Positions 52,181 to 60,832 are shown, counted from the stretch's first letter. The stretch: DNA of 64,000 nt from Microbaculum marinum (GCF_042646165.1 NZ_JBHRTC010000008.1); one strand, 5' to 3'. Translations and numbers: made by a program. The notes: generated from the sequence alone by a model not told the origin.

Positions 52181-53128
52181 ATGAAATCCTGTCTTCGAAG
52201 CGTGCTGGGCGGCATCGCTCTGGCCGCCATCGTCTCCTCGCCGGCACTGGCCAAGGACCCGGAGTCCTGCAAGGTCGTGACGTTCTCCGACGTCGGCTGG
52301 ACCGACATCACCGCGACCACGGCGGCGACCTCGGTGATCCTGGAGGGCCTCGGCTACGAGACCGACGTCAAGGTGCTGTCGGTGCCGGTGACCTACGCCT
52401 CGATGAAGAACAAGGACATCGACGTGTTCCTCGGCAACTGGATGCCGACCATGGAAGGCGACGTGCGGCCCTACCTGGAGGACGGCTCGGTGGTCAGCCT
52501 CGGGGTCAACCTGGAAGGCGCCAAGTACACGCTGGCCGTGCCGCAGTACACCTACGACAAGGGCCTGACCGACTTCGCCCATATCGCCGACTTCCGCTCC
52601 GACCTCGACAACAAGATCTACGGCATCGAGCCGGGCAACGACGGCAACCGGCTGATCCTCGATATGATCGACAAGGACGCCTACAACCTGAAGGAGTTCG
52701 AGCTGGTCGAATCCTCCGAGCAGGGCATGCTGTCGCAGGTCGCCCGCGCGGTGCAGCGCAAGGAGGACATCGTCTTCCTGGCCTGGGAGCCGCACCCGAT
52801 GAACGCCAATTTCGACATCGTCTACCTGCCCGGCGGCGACGACTATTTCGGCGCCGACCTCGGCGGCGCCACCGTCTACACCAACGTGGCGGCGGGCTTC
52901 GTGGAGGAATGCCCGAACGTCGGCGCGCTGCTGAAGAACCAGCAGTTCACGCTGGCGATGGAGAACGAGATCATGGGCTCGATCCTCGACGACGGCATGG
53001 AGGCCGAGGACGCCGCCAGGAAGTGGCTGAAGGCCAACCCGCAGATGTGGGAAGCCTGGGTCGAGAACGTCACGACCTTCGAAGGCGGAAACGGCAAGGA
53101 AGCCGTCAGCAAGCACCTGGCGATGTAG
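52181..53128 (+). CDS. choX: Choline ABC transporter substrate-binding protein
   Basis: A 315-residue periplasmic choline-binding protein. The signal peptide is about 24 residues (ending SPALA). The body has FSDVGWTDITATTAATSVIL, whose aromatic residue helps hold the quaternary amine, FLGNWMPTM and LAWEPHPMN, all typical of ChoX/OpuAC-type proteins. It is the first gene of choXWV, 153 bases from betI, and is followed by a 179-base space with a strong hairpin before choW. Rhizobial ChoX prefers choline over betaine. Confidence 0.94.
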   Translation: MKSCLRSVLGGIALAAIVSSPALAKDPESCKVVTFSDVGWTDITATTAATSVILEGLGYETDVKVLSVPVTYASMKNKDIDVFLGNWMPTMEGDVRPYLEDGSVVSLGVNLEGAKYTLAVPQYTYDKGLTDFAHIADFRSDLDNKIYGIEPGNDGNRLILDMIDKDAYNLKEFELVESSEQGMLSQVARAVQRKEDIVFLAWEPHPMNANFDIVYLPGGDDYFGADLGGATVYTNVAAGFVEECPNVGALLKNQQFTLAMENEIMGSILDDGMEAEDAARKWLKANPQMWEAWVENVTTFEGGNGKEAVSKHLAM

Positions 53129-53167
53129 GCGCGCCGGGACGGGCGCCTAGCAGAGACCCGATCGGAC

Positions 53168-53207
53168 GGCCGGCTCGTCCCGATCGCCGCATCCCCGGGA
53201 GCCGGCC
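53168..53207 (+). promoter_or_regulatory. Hairpin in the choX-choW spacer
   Basis: A 9-bp perfect stem (GGCCGGCTC at 53168-53176, GAGCCGGCC at 53199-53207) with a 22-base loop lies 40 bases after choX. There is no T-run, so it is not a classic terminator. Such hairpins between a binding-protein gene and its permease often protect the upstream mRNA or lower downstream expression, which would keep the binding protein in excess. Confidence 0.5.
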
Positions 53208-53307
53208 CGCGCACCGGAATCGCGTCGGTGCCGGTCTTTGCCCGGAGGCCGACACCTGCTCCCGGGCTCGCCTCGGCTGGATGCGAACGCCGGAGCCGGA
53301 CCACCAG

Positions 53308-54165
53308 ATGGGGCACTCGATGGATTGGCTGGAAGATCACAAGATCCCGATAGGACAGTGGGCCAAGGCCTTCGTCGACTGGCTGACGGCCCACGCGGCC
53401 TGGCTGTTCGATGCGATCGCCATCGTCCTGGAACACGTCATCGACGCCATTCTCTGGGTGCTGCAGACTCCCCATCCGCTGATCGTCGTCGCCGTCACCG
53501 TCGTTCTCGCCTATGTGGTGCGCCGGAAGGTCTCGTTCGCCGTCTTCGTGCTGCTGGCGATGCTGCTGATCATCAACCAGGGCTACTGGGAGGAGACGAC
53601 CGAGACGCTGGCGCTGGTCATCTCCTCGACGATGGTGTGCATGATCGTCGGCGTGCCGATCGGCGTCGCCGCGGCGCACCGGCCCTGGCTCTACGAGGCG
53701 CTCCGGCCGATCCTCGACCTGATGCAGACGATCCCGACCTTCGTCTATCTGATCCCGGCGCTGATCCTGTTCGGCCTCGGCATGGTGCCGGGCCTGATCG
53801 CCACGGTGATCTTCGCCGTGCCCTCGCCGATCCGGCTGACCCAGCTCGGCATCTCCTCGACGCCGAAGGCGCTGATCGAGGCGGGCGAGGCGTTCGGCGC
53901 GACCAAGCGCCAGCTGCTCTGGAAGGTGGAACTGCCCTATGCGCTGCCCAACATCATGGCCGGCCTGACGCAGACCATCATGCTGTCGCTGTCGATGGTG
54001 GTGATCGCCGCGCTGGTCGGCGCCGACGGGCTCGGCGTGCCGACGCTGAGGGCGCTGAACCAGGTCAACATCGCGCGCGGCTTCGAGGTGGGCGTGGCGA
54101 TCGTGCTGGTGGCCATCGTGCTCGACCGGTTCTTCCGCAGGGAACCCTCGAGCGGGGGGAGGTAG
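53308..54165 (+). CDS. choW: Choline ABC transporter permease
   Basis: A 285-residue inner-membrane permease of the OpuAB/ProW type with about seven helices. The cytoplasmic EAA loop that docks the ATPase reads EAGEAFGATKRQLLWKVELP, followed by LPNIMAGLTQTIMLSLSMVVI, and IPTFVYLIPALILFGLG is characteristic of the family. The start could be 53308 or 53320; GGAG lies 12 bases before the first and GGGG six bases before the second. choV begins 4 bases after its stop. Confidence 0.93.
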   Translation: MGHSMDWLEDHKIPIGQWAKAFVDWLTAHAAWLFDAIAIVLEHVIDAILWVLQTPHPLIVVAVTVVLAYVVRRKVSFAVFVLLAMLLIINQGYWEETTETLALVISSTMVCMIVGVPIGVAAAHRPWLYEALRPILDLMQTIPTFVYLIPALILFGLGMVPGLIATVIFAVPSPIRLTQLGISSTPKALIEAGEAFGATKRQLLWKVELPYALPNIMAGLTQTIMLSLSMVVIAALVGADGLGVPTLRALNQVNIARGFEVGVAIVLVAIVLDRFFRREPSSGGR

Positions 54166-54169
54166 GCAG

Positions 54170-55372
54170 ATGGCGGACCAGGCTGTCACAGATCAAGCCG
54201 CAAGCGGCGAGGCCGCCGCGAAACACGGACCGGCCGTGCGGTTCACCGATGTCGACATCGTCTTCGGCAAGGCGCCCGACCGCGCCCTGCCGCTGATCGA
54301 CGAGGGCAGGACCCGCGCCCAGATCCAGGAGGCGACGGGCCAGATCCTCGGCGCCTGCGGCTGCACGCTCGACGTCGAGGAGGGCGAGATCGTCGTGCTG
54401 ATGGGCCTGTCGGGCTCCGGCAAGTCGACCCTTCTGCGGGCGGTGAACGGCCTCAACCGGGTGATCCGCGGCGAGGTGCTGGTGCGCGACGGCGACCGCT
54501 ACATCGACCCCAACACCTGTTCGGCCGAAGAGCTGCGCCGCCTGCGGCGCTACCGCGTCGCCATGGTGTTCCAGCAGTTCGGCCTGCTGCCGTGGCGCAC
54601 GGTGGAGGACAATGTCGGCTTCGGCCTGGAACTGGCCGGGATGCCGGCCGACAAGCGCCGGGAGCGGGTGGCGGCGCAGCTCGAACTCGTCGGCCTGAAG
54701 GACTGGGCGCAGAAATACGTGCACGAACTGTCGGGGGGCATGCAGCAGCGCGTCGGGCTCGCCCGGGCGTTCGCAACCGACGCGCCGATCCTCCTGATGG
54801 ACGAGCCGTTCTCGGCGCTGGATCCGCTGATCCGCTCGCGCCTGCAGGACGAGCTCCTGGAACTGCAGCAGAGCCTGAGGCGCACCATCATCTTCGTCAG
54901 CCACGACCTCGACGAGGCGCTGAAGATCGGCAACAAGATCGCCATCATGGAGGGCGGCAGGGTGGTCCAGTTCGGCACCCCGCACGACATCGTCCTCAAT
55001 CCCGCCAACGAGTACGTGGCCGACTTCGTCGCCCACATGAACCCGCTCTCCGTGCTGCGCGCCGTCGAGCTGATGCAGGCGATCGAGGACTGCCCGCCGG
55101 CCGACGGGGGCCGGCAGCTGAACACCAGCGGCAGCCTGGTGCTCGCCGCCGACGGGACGATCCGGCTGGACGACCAGGCGGTCACCCCGGCGCGGCTCGG
55201 CGAGGGCGAGCCGCGGCCGGGCGAGGTCTGCGCCTGCGAGCCCGAGACGACCGTGCGCGACCTGATGCACGCCCGCCTCGTCACCGGCCTGCCGATCCTG
55301 GTCGTCGCCGACGGCAAGGTCATGGGCAAGGTCGGCGACGCCGAGATCTACGACGGACTGCTGGGGCGGTAG
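54170..55372 (+). CDS. choV: Choline ABC transporter ATP-binding protein
   Basis: A 400-residue ATPase of the glycine betaine/choline family. Walker A is GLSGSGKST, the Q-loop is FQQFGLLPWRTV, the signature is LSGGMQQRVGLARA, Walker B is ILLMDEPFSALDP, and the H-loop is VSHDLDEA. Before Walker A there is an extended segment (IDEGRTRAQIQEATG) seen in ChoV/ProV. The C-terminal 120 residues are the remains of CBS-type regulatory domains. It forms the choXWV operon with the upstream genes. GGGGGGAGG at the choW end is its ribosome site. Confidence 0.95.
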   Translation: MADQAVTDQAASGEAAAKHGPAVRFTDVDIVFGKAPDRALPLIDEGRTRAQIQEATGQILGACGCTLDVEEGEIVVLMGLSGSGKSTLLRAVNGLNRVIRGEVLVRDGDRYIDPNTCSAEELRRLRRYRVAMVFQQFGLLPWRTVEDNVGFGLELAGMPADKRRERVAAQLELVGLKDWAQKYVHELSGGMQQRVGLARAFATDAPILLMDEPFSALDPLIRSRLQDELLELQQSLRRTIIFVSHDLDEALKIGNKIAIMEGGRVVQFGTPHDIVLNPANEYVADFVAHMNPLSVLRAVELMQAIEDCPPADGGRQLNTSGSLVLAADGTIRLDDQAVTPARLGEGEPRPGEVCACEPETTVRDLMHARLVTGLPILVVADGKVMGKVGDAEIYDGLLGR

Positions 55373-55615
55373 GCGCAGTTCCCTTTCCGGAAGCAATTGA
55401 CTACATTGCCCGGAGGGGAGCGAGGCTTCGGTGTACGCCAGTATGCCGAAGGCATTCATTGCATTCGGCGGGGCAGCAGTGTTTTTCCAGTCAGTATTGC
55501 GCTGAACGTCTGGCCAATGCGCAGGCAGCCGCCGCGCATGCAGGTGCAGGTTGATCCATGTTCGACATCCGGATTCGCGCCAAGCAATCGGCGACTCAAA
55601 TTGGGGATTTGCTTC

Positions 55616-57481
55616 ATGATCGGAAATAGTGAGAAGAACTTCTTCCGGCGCGGCGCTGCCGGACTGCTGTCGGGGCTCCTGATGGGGTCCGCCGTACTTG
55701 CCGGGGCGCCAGCGGCTGCGTCGGCCGACGTCTTCGACAGCGACGACCGGGAGCCGGTGCCGGTGATGATCATCAAGATCTTCAACAACTCGCCGGACCA
55801 CAACATCTATCCGGTGCTGTCGACCGGCACGAGCACCACGGATTCCTGGCTGCAGTCGGCCTTCAAGATCAAGAAGGCCGACTTTCCGGACTATCCCTTC
55901 CCCAAACCGAACCAGTTCCGCTTCTACATCAATCCGAACGGCGACGGCATTCCGCCGAAGGGCAAGGTGACGATCAGGCTGCCGCTCTACACGCAGCTGG
56001 TGCCCGACCACCTGGTCGATCCGAAGAAGCCCGACCAGTTCATCGACTGGTGGGGCGGCGGGCGCATCGAGATCTTCGACGCGCCGGCGGAGACCGGACG
56101 TCCGCCGCGGGCGCTGCGCGAGGCCTACCGGAACCGAATGGGGCAGGTCGAGGTCGATCCGATCGCCGATGCCGCGGTTCCCACCTGCACCGGCTGCCAG
56201 CCCTTCAAGTTCTTCAAGGATGCCGCGGGGCTGAAGCACAACGAACCGAGCCAGCTCACCGAATACACGCTCGGCGCCCTCAACTTCGACACCGATCCCT
56301 ACAGCATGAACCTGGAGAACGTCGACTTCGACGTATCCTACGTCGACGACGCCTATCTTCCGGTCGCCATGGAGCCGTTCGGCAACAAGCAGGTCGGCTA
56401 TGTCGGGATGGTCAATTCCATCCAGAAGTTCCGCGCGGCGCTGAACAAGTTCCTCGCCAAGGATTCGCCCTATTACGGCTGGCCCCAGTTCGTCGACCAG
56501 TTCGGCGACAAGATCCTGAAGGTCCCCTCGACGCTGCACGTCTACGGCGCCGGGCCCAACACGCCGGACCTGACGCCGGCCCCGTGGGCGCCGATCACCG
56601 CGCTGAACAAGGACTGGGACAGCTGCCTGGACAAGAGCGACAAGTCCAAGTACTGCATCCGGCTCCGCAAGATCCGCCGGATGTTCCAGGACAACTACGA
56701 CAACTACATCAAGAACTACATCACGCCTTTCGGCTGCGATCCGAAGCTCGGGCCGGTCGAGCTCGACGAGGAACTGATGCGGACCCACGTCCAGGGCTGG
56801 ACGCCGTTCAACCAGTTCTGCGGCAAGGCGGACATCAACCTGCTCGCCGATACCCCCGGCTACACCGCGAACAACAGCCGCAAGTACCACAATCTCAAGG
56901 GGATCTTCGACAAGCTCCAGTACCTGAAGAGCGGCCGCTTCAACCCGTACTCGAAGCTGATCCACAGCAAGAAGTACATCGGCGCGCCGAACGTCTACGC
57001 CTACTCCGTCGACGACGCGGTCGGCAACATGCAGGCGGAGGGCACCGGCCTGATCATCGCGGTGGGCGGCAAGCGCGGCCTGCCCAACAAGAACCCGGCG
57101 ACGCCGCCGATCCATGTCAGCTTTGGCTACGCCCCGACCGACCTGGTGCGCTTCACCCACTACGGCGTGTGCACCACGGTGCCGGATCACGACGTCAATC
57201 CGTCCTATGCAAGCTTCGACGTGTCGATCACCAGCATCGGCGACTGCCACCTGACGTTCCTGGACAACTTCAACAGGACCTACACGTTCGACATCAAGTC
57301 GCAGCCGCCCTATCCGACCGACAACAAGCGGACGCCGGCGACCCATGCCGAGATCGACTGCAGCCGCAACACGGAACAGTACGCCAAGGACTGGTGCGAG
57401 GGCGTCTTCGCCTACACGCTGGTCGGCAAGTTCGAGACGACCAACTACGTGATCGCGCCGGCGCCGCAACAGGTGCGGTAG
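55616..57481 (+). CDS. Large exported protein of unknown function, 621 residues
   Basis: I do not recognise a characterised family. The N terminus, NFFRRGAAGLLSGLLMG, has a twin arginine followed by a hydrophobic stretch and an ASA cleavage site near residue 37, so Tat export is possible. The mature part starts VPVMIIKIFNNSPDHNIYPVL, which looks like an immunoglobulin- or thaumatin-like beta-strand opening, but that is only resemblance. Ten cysteines in the mature part (including a CTGC pair) could make five disulfides, in keeping with the periplasm or outside. Aromatic and aspartate-rich segments recur. GGGGA eight bases before the ATG at 55616 fixes the start. It stands alone between choV and an assembly gap. 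Confidence 0.8.
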   Translation: MIGNSEKNFFRRGAAGLLSGLLMGSAVLAGAPAAASADVFDSDDREPVPVMIIKIFNNSPDHNIYPVLSTGTSTTDSWLQSAFKIKKADFPDYPFPKPNQFRFYINPNGDGIPPKGKVTIRLPLYTQLVPDHLVDPKKPDQFIDWWGGGRIEIFDAPAETGRPPRALREAYRNRMGQVEVDPIADAAVPTCTGCQPFKFFKDAAGLKHNEPSQLTEYTLGALNFDTDPYSMNLENVDFDVSYVDDAYLPVAMEPFGNKQVGYVGMVNSIQKFRAALNKFLAKDSPYYGWPQFVDQFGDKILKVPSTLHVYGAGPNTPDLTPAPWAPITALNKDWDSCLDKSDKSKYCIRLRKIRRMFQDNYDNYIKNYITPFGCDPKLGPVELDEELMRTHVQGWTPFNQFCGKADINLLADTPGYTANNSRKYHNLKGIFDKLQYLKSGRFNPYSKLIHSKKYIGAPNVYAYSVDDAVGNMQAEGTGLIIAVGGKRGLPNKNPATPPIHVSFGYAPTDLVRFTHYGVCTTVPDHDVNPSYASFDVSITSIGDCHLTFLDNFNRTYTFDIKSQPPYPTDNKRTPATHAEIDCSRNTEQYAKDWCEGVFAYTLVGKFETTNYVIAPAPQQVR

Positions 57482-57506
57482 CGGCGGCGCCGACAGGGGC
57501 TACATG

Positions 57507-57532
57507 NNNNNNNNNNNNNNNNNNNNNNNNNN
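57507..57532. other. Assembly gap (26 N)
   Basis: Twenty-six undetermined bases directly followed by a perfect 26-base GC palindrome (57534-57559). The hairpin probably halted sequencing, so the true missing length is uncertain. Confidence 0.95.
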
Positions 57533-57533
57533 T

Positions 57534-57559
57534 GGCGGCGGGCCTGCAGGCCCGCCGCC
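57534..57559. terminator. Strong GC hairpin beside the gap
   Basis: GGCGGCGGGCCTG and its exact reverse complement form a perfect 26-base palindrome. It lies between the ends of the convergent 621-residue and 97-residue genes, where a shared two-way terminator is expected. There is no visible T-run, although the left flank is masked by N. Confidence 0.5.
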
Positions 57560-57566
57560 GGCGGCC

Positions 57567-57860
57567 TCAGGAGGTCCGAAGCAGCGCGGTGACGAGTTCG
57601 GCGCGCTCGTCTTCGAGGGGGACCTCCGGCCGCTGCCGGCCGGCCCGGCGGTACCAGTAGTCGGCATTCCAGACGTCGCCCTCGACGCGGTGCAGGTGGG
57701 CGTGCACCCAGGCCGCGTCGGGGCTCTCGATCGCCTGGGCGATCTCGTGGCTGCGGTGCCAGTCGCCCTTGTCCAGATGCCACAGCGCCTGGAGAAGCGG
57801 CGCCAGCGCAGGCGGCGGCCGGTCGAAGCCGAGCGATTCGCGGAACTCTTCGTAGGTCAT
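57567..57860 (-). CDS. Conserved small protein, 97 residues, function unknown
   Basis: A small cytoplasmic helical protein. The pattern LWHLDKGDWHRSHEIAQ, then AAWVHAHLHRVEGDVWNADY and WYRRAG, is one I have seen in widespread uncharacterised bacterial proteins; the WxxSHE and HxxLHRxEGDxxNAxYWYxRA spacing suggests conserved polar residues on two helices. No catalytic call can be made. It is divergent from the epimerase gene by 117 bases. Confidence 0.78.
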   Translation of the reverse strand: MTYEEFRESLGFDRPPPALAPLLQALWHLDKGDWHRSHEIAQAIESPDAAWVHAHLHRVEGDVWNADYWYRRAGRQRPEVPLEDERAELVTALLRTS

Positions 57861-57977
57861 GGCCCGATTGTAGCGCGGTTTAACCGACCGGCCACCCCGC
57901 CAAGAGCCGCGCGGGCACGGTCGCGTCCGGCGGCGAAACCGGATATGAGACCTCCGAAACAAGGAGAGCCGTCGCCG

Positions 57978-58508
57978 ATGCGCTTCACGAAGACCGAGAT
58001 TCCGGGCGTCCTGATCGTCGATCCCGAGCCGCGCAAGGACGAACGCGGCGCATTCAACCGCGCCTACTGCCCCGACGAGTTCGCCGCCGCGGGCATCGAT
58101 TTCACCTCGACCCAGATCAACATCGCCCGCAGCACCCACCTGCACACGCTGCGCGGCATGCACCACAAGGCGCCGGGGATGGAGGAGGCGAAGTTCGTGC
58201 GCTGCACGCGCGGCGCGATCTTCGACGTGGCGGTGGACCTGCGGCCCGACAGCCCGACCTACCGGCGCTGGACCGGGGTGCTGCTCGACCATTCGTCGAT
58301 GCGCGGGCTGTTCATCCCGGAAGGCTGCTCGCACGGCTACCTAACGCTGGCCCCCGACACCGACGTGCTCTACCAGATGAGCCGGCCGTTCAATCCCGAG
58401 GGCGACCGCGGCGTGCGCTGGGACGATCCGGCATTCGGCATCAGATGGCCCGCCGCGCCGGCGATGATCAACAGGCGCGACGCGACCTATCCGGATTTCG
58501 AGGGATAG
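57978..58508 (+). CDS. dTDP-4-dehydrorhamnose 3,5-epimerase family sugar epimerase
   Basis: A 176-residue cupin-fold epimerase of the RmlC/RfbC family. RGMHHKAPG holds the catalytic histidine, FVRCTRGAIFDVAVDLRPDS and FIPEGCSHGYLTL are conserved, and PFNPEGDRGVRWDDPAFGI and the final W-P segment complete the family pattern. It could act on dTDP- or CDP-4-keto sugars. Because a glucose-1-phosphate cytidylyltransferase is encoded 1.5 kb away, a CDP-sugar substrate is plausible. GGAG precedes the ATG at 57978. Confidence 0.9.
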   Translation: MRFTKTEIPGVLIVDPEPRKDERGAFNRAYCPDEFAAAGIDFTSTQINIARSTHLHTLRGMHHKAPGMEEAKFVRCTRGAIFDVAVDLRPDSPTYRRWTGVLLDHSSMRGLFIPEGCSHGYLTLAPDTDVLYQMSRPFNPEGDRGVRWDDPAFGIRWPAAPAMINRRDATYPDFEG

Positions 58509-58528
58509 CGGCGCTCGAGCGTGCCGCC

Positions 58529-58568
58529 ATGGTTCGAGACGCCTTGCTGTCGCAAGGCTCCTCACCAT
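58529..58568. repeat. Palindromic intergenic repeat (ATGGTTCGAGAC...CTCACCAT type)
   Basis: A 40-base imperfect palindrome. The outer arms are ATGGT and ACCAT; the inner 7-bp stem GCCTTGC/GCAAGGC encloses TGTC. The core words TTCGAGAC and CTCCTCACCATGAGG match a palindromic element that I recall as scattered in intergenic DNA of Rhizobiales genomes. It lies 20 bases after the epimerase gene and may end its transcript. Confidence 0.7.
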
Positions 58569-58594
58569 GAGGGCCGAGTATAAAGGGAGCCCGC

Positions 58595-58625
58595 AGCCCG
58601 GATGGAGCGTCAGCGTAATCCGGGG
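58595..58625. repeat. REP-like element, copy A
   Basis: Begins AGCCCGGATGGAGCG and ends AATCCGGGG, with a variable middle; the ends pair as CCGGAT/ATCCGG. A second copy in inverted order lies 42 bases to the right. Such elements are widespread extragenic palindromes. Confidence 0.7.
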
Positions 58626-58667
58626 GCGGATGTGCCGCTCGCACCAGTCGCGGCTGCCGGACGCTCA

Positions 58668-58698
58668 GCCCCGGATTGCGTTGCACTCCATCCGGGCT
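58668..58698. repeat. REP-like element, copy B (inverted)
   Basis: Reverse complement of copy A with changes only in the middle (minus strand begins AGCCCGGATGGAGTG and ends AATCCGGGG). Together the pair could fold into one long stem. On the minus strand the stop TAG of the acyltransferase gene (58697-58699) is made by the first bases of this element. Confidence 0.7.
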
Positions 58699-59953
58699 AC
58701 GGAGTTCCAGATGCCCGTTCCGCCGGCGGTGCCTTCGCCGGGCCGGCCGGCTCGAGGGATGGCTGGCCGACGGTGCCGCTCGGATGCTGTCCGGTGCCGT
58801 AGGCGAGGGCGCCGGTCCAGCCCTGCGACCACTTGCGCGCCCGCGCCAGCAGCCGGATCGCCGGCTCGTCGACGGCGACCGTCAGCAGCCAGGCGGCGGC
58901 GAGCGTCACCGCGGCATATCCGGCAAACAGCAGCCACTGGTGATCGGGGCCGATCCTCAGCCACACCGCCGCGACGAGCGTGCACAGGATCGGGAAGTGC
59001 ACGAGGTAGAGGGCAAACGAGATGCGCCCGAGGAAGCGCGGCGCCATGGTGGCGAGCAGCGCGCGCGGCGCCGGCAGGTAGAGGACGCCGACGAGCAGCA
59101 GCAGCGCGCCGATGTTGCGGATCGACAGGTCGGGGTCGGAGACCGGGTCGAGGGCGACGTAGAGCCACTCGTAGGCGGGTCCGCGCGGCGCCGCGACCGG
59201 GACACCGCCGAGCAGCAGCCCGGCGGCGAGAGCGGCCCACAGCAGCGGTACCGGAAACCCGCGCCCGCGCACCCAGTGCTCGTAGACGAGCGCGCCGCCA
59301 AAGAAGCCGAACAGGTAGCCCTCGGTGCCGTTCTCGACGAAGGCAAACAGCAGGCCCGCGGCCAGCACCGGCACACGCCAGCGCGGCGGCACGGCCTTGT
59401 AGACGACGTAGACGACCAGCGAGCCGATCAGCTCGACCTTCATCGTCCAGACCACCGGATTGTAGTAGAGCGTCGTCTTGTAGTTGACCCGCAGCGCGTC
59501 GAAGACGGCGGCGCCGACGGAGGGGCCGTCGGGCCGGTACCAGCTCGCCACCCAGCCGTGGCCGACCTTTTCGGCGACCGCGACGACGGCGCCGGGGAAC
59601 AGGGCGATGAGGACAAGCGCGAAGCCGATGCTGGCCAGCACCGGCACGTTGAGCCGCAGGTAGCGGGTGACGGCGAGCGCCAGCAGCGGGGCCCGCGACA
59701 GGGCCGCCGACTGGGCCATGACGAAGCCCGACAGCGCGAAGAACACGAACACCGCGAAGGTGCCGCTCTGCAGCAGGAACAGCGGCGTCTTGGCGAAGAT
59801 GTCGGGCGCCGACCAGTCGAGGCCGGCCGAGCCGGTGAACCAGACCGGGGTGAAGACCAGCACGAAGTGCGAGACGATGACGATGAAGGCGGCGACGCCG
59901 CGCAGGCCGTCGAAGGCGACGATGCGCGACTTTAGCGGCCCCGCCGCGCTCAT
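58697..59953 (-). CDS. Acyltransferase 3 family membrane protein
   Basis: A 418-residue membrane O-acyltransferase. RIVAFDGLRGVAAFIVIVSH has the catalytic histidine, and LQSGTFAVFVFFALSGFVMA and RISFALYLVHFPI are conserved. About ten helices. It would acetylate or otherwise acylate a surface sugar, consistent with the polysaccharide neighbours. The last 40 residues are proline- and glycine-rich, and the frame is ended by an inserted REP-like element, so the tail may not be ancestral. Confidence 0.92.
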   Translation of the reverse strand: MSAAGPLKSRIVAFDGLRGVAAFIVIVSHFVLVFTPVWFTGSAGLDWSAPDIFAKTPLFLLQSGTFAVFVFFALSGFVMAQSAALSRAPLLALAVTRYLRLNVPVLASIGFALVLIALFPGAVVAVAEKVGHGWVASWYRPDGPSVGAAVFDALRVNYKTTLYYNPVVWTMKVELIGSLVVYVVYKAVPPRWRVPVLAAGLLFAFVENGTEGYLFGFFGGALVYEHWVRGRGFPVPLLWAALAAGLLLGGVPVAAPRGPAYEWLYVALDPVSDPDLSIRNIGALLLLVGVLYLPAPRALLATMAPRFLGRISFALYLVHFPILCTLVAAVWLRIGPDHQWLLFAGYAAVTLAAAWLLTVAVDEPAIRLLARARKWSQGWTGALAYGTGQHPSGTVGQPSLEPAGPAKAPPAERASGTP

Positions 59954-59977
59954 CGTTCCGCCCCGGTCATCGCCGCC

Positions 59978-60751
59978 TCAGCTCCACACCTTCCACGGCG
60001 CCCGGCCGGAACTCCACATCGCCTCGAGCTGCGTCTTGTCGCGCAGCGTGTCCATGGCGTGCCAGAAGCCGCGGTGCCGGAACGCCGACAGTTCGCCGTC
60101 GCGGGCGAGGCTTTCCAGCGGCTCCAGCTCCCAGGGCGTGTCGTCGCCGGCGATCCGCGACAGCACCTGCGGCGAGAGAACGAAGAAGCCGCCGTTGATC
60201 AGCGCGTTGTCGCCGGGCGGCTTCTCGATGAAGTGGTCGACCCGGTCGCCGTCGAGCGCCAGCGCGCCGTAGCGGCCCGGCGGCACCACGGCGGTGACGG
60301 TGGCGAGCCCGCCGTGCGAGGAATGGAACCTCACCAGGGCGGACACGTCGACGTCGGCGACGCCGTCGCCATAGGTCATGCAGAACGGCTCGTCGGGGTC
60401 GAGATAGGTGCCGACCCGCTTCAGCCGGCCGCCGGTCATCGTCGCCTCGCCGGTCTCCACCAGCGTCACCCGCCACGGCTCGGCGCTGGTCTGGTGGTAG
60501 GAGATCTCGCCGGTGCCCGCATCGATCGTCACGTCGGAATTGTGCAGCAGGTAGTTGGCGAAGAACTCCTTGATCATGTAGCCGCGATAGCCCAGGCACA
60601 CGACGAAGTCGGAGATGCCGTGGTAGGCGTAGATCTTCATGATGTGCCACAGGATCGGCCGGCCGCCGATCTCGATCATGGGCTTCGGCCGAAGGTGCGA
60701 TTCCTCGGAAATGCGGGTTCCCAGGCCGCCGGCCAGGATGACTGCTTTCAT
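59978..60751 (-). CDS. rfbF: Glucose-1-phosphate cytidylyltransferase
   Basis: A 257-residue nucleotidyltransferase that makes CDP-glucose from CTP and glucose-1-phosphate, first step to CDP-linked 3,6-dideoxy sugars of O-antigen. The N-terminal AVILAGGLGTRISEES and KPMIEIGGRPILWHIMKIY, the YGDGVADVD metal site and the EKPPGDNALINGGFFV segment match RfbF. CDP-glucose 4,6-dehydratase (RfbG) is not within the window. It precedes an acyltransferase by 24 bases on the same strand. Confidence 0.95.
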   Translation of the reverse strand: MKAVILAGGLGTRISEESHLRPKPMIEIGGRPILWHIMKIYAYHGISDFVVCLGYRGYMIKEFFANYLLHNSDVTIDAGTGEISYHQTSAEPWRVTLVETGEATMTGGRLKRVGTYLDPDEPFCMTYGDGVADVDVSALVRFHSSHGGLATVTAVVPPGRYGALALDGDRVDHFIEKPPGDNALINGGFFVLSPQVLSRIAGDDTPWELEPLESLARDGELSAFRHRGFWHAMDTLRDKTQLEAMWSSGRAPWKVWS

Positions 60752-60832
60752 TCCACTCTCGTGCTTGCCTCGATTACGGCAGCATGCTTTGTAGCACGCC
60801 GTTGCTGACGAACAATCGGCGGAACAAACGGC

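Noticed and set aside
54065..57469. A 1134-residue minus-strand frame opposite choV and the exported protein
   Set aside because: Antisense shadow rich in His, Arg and Asp with no domain.
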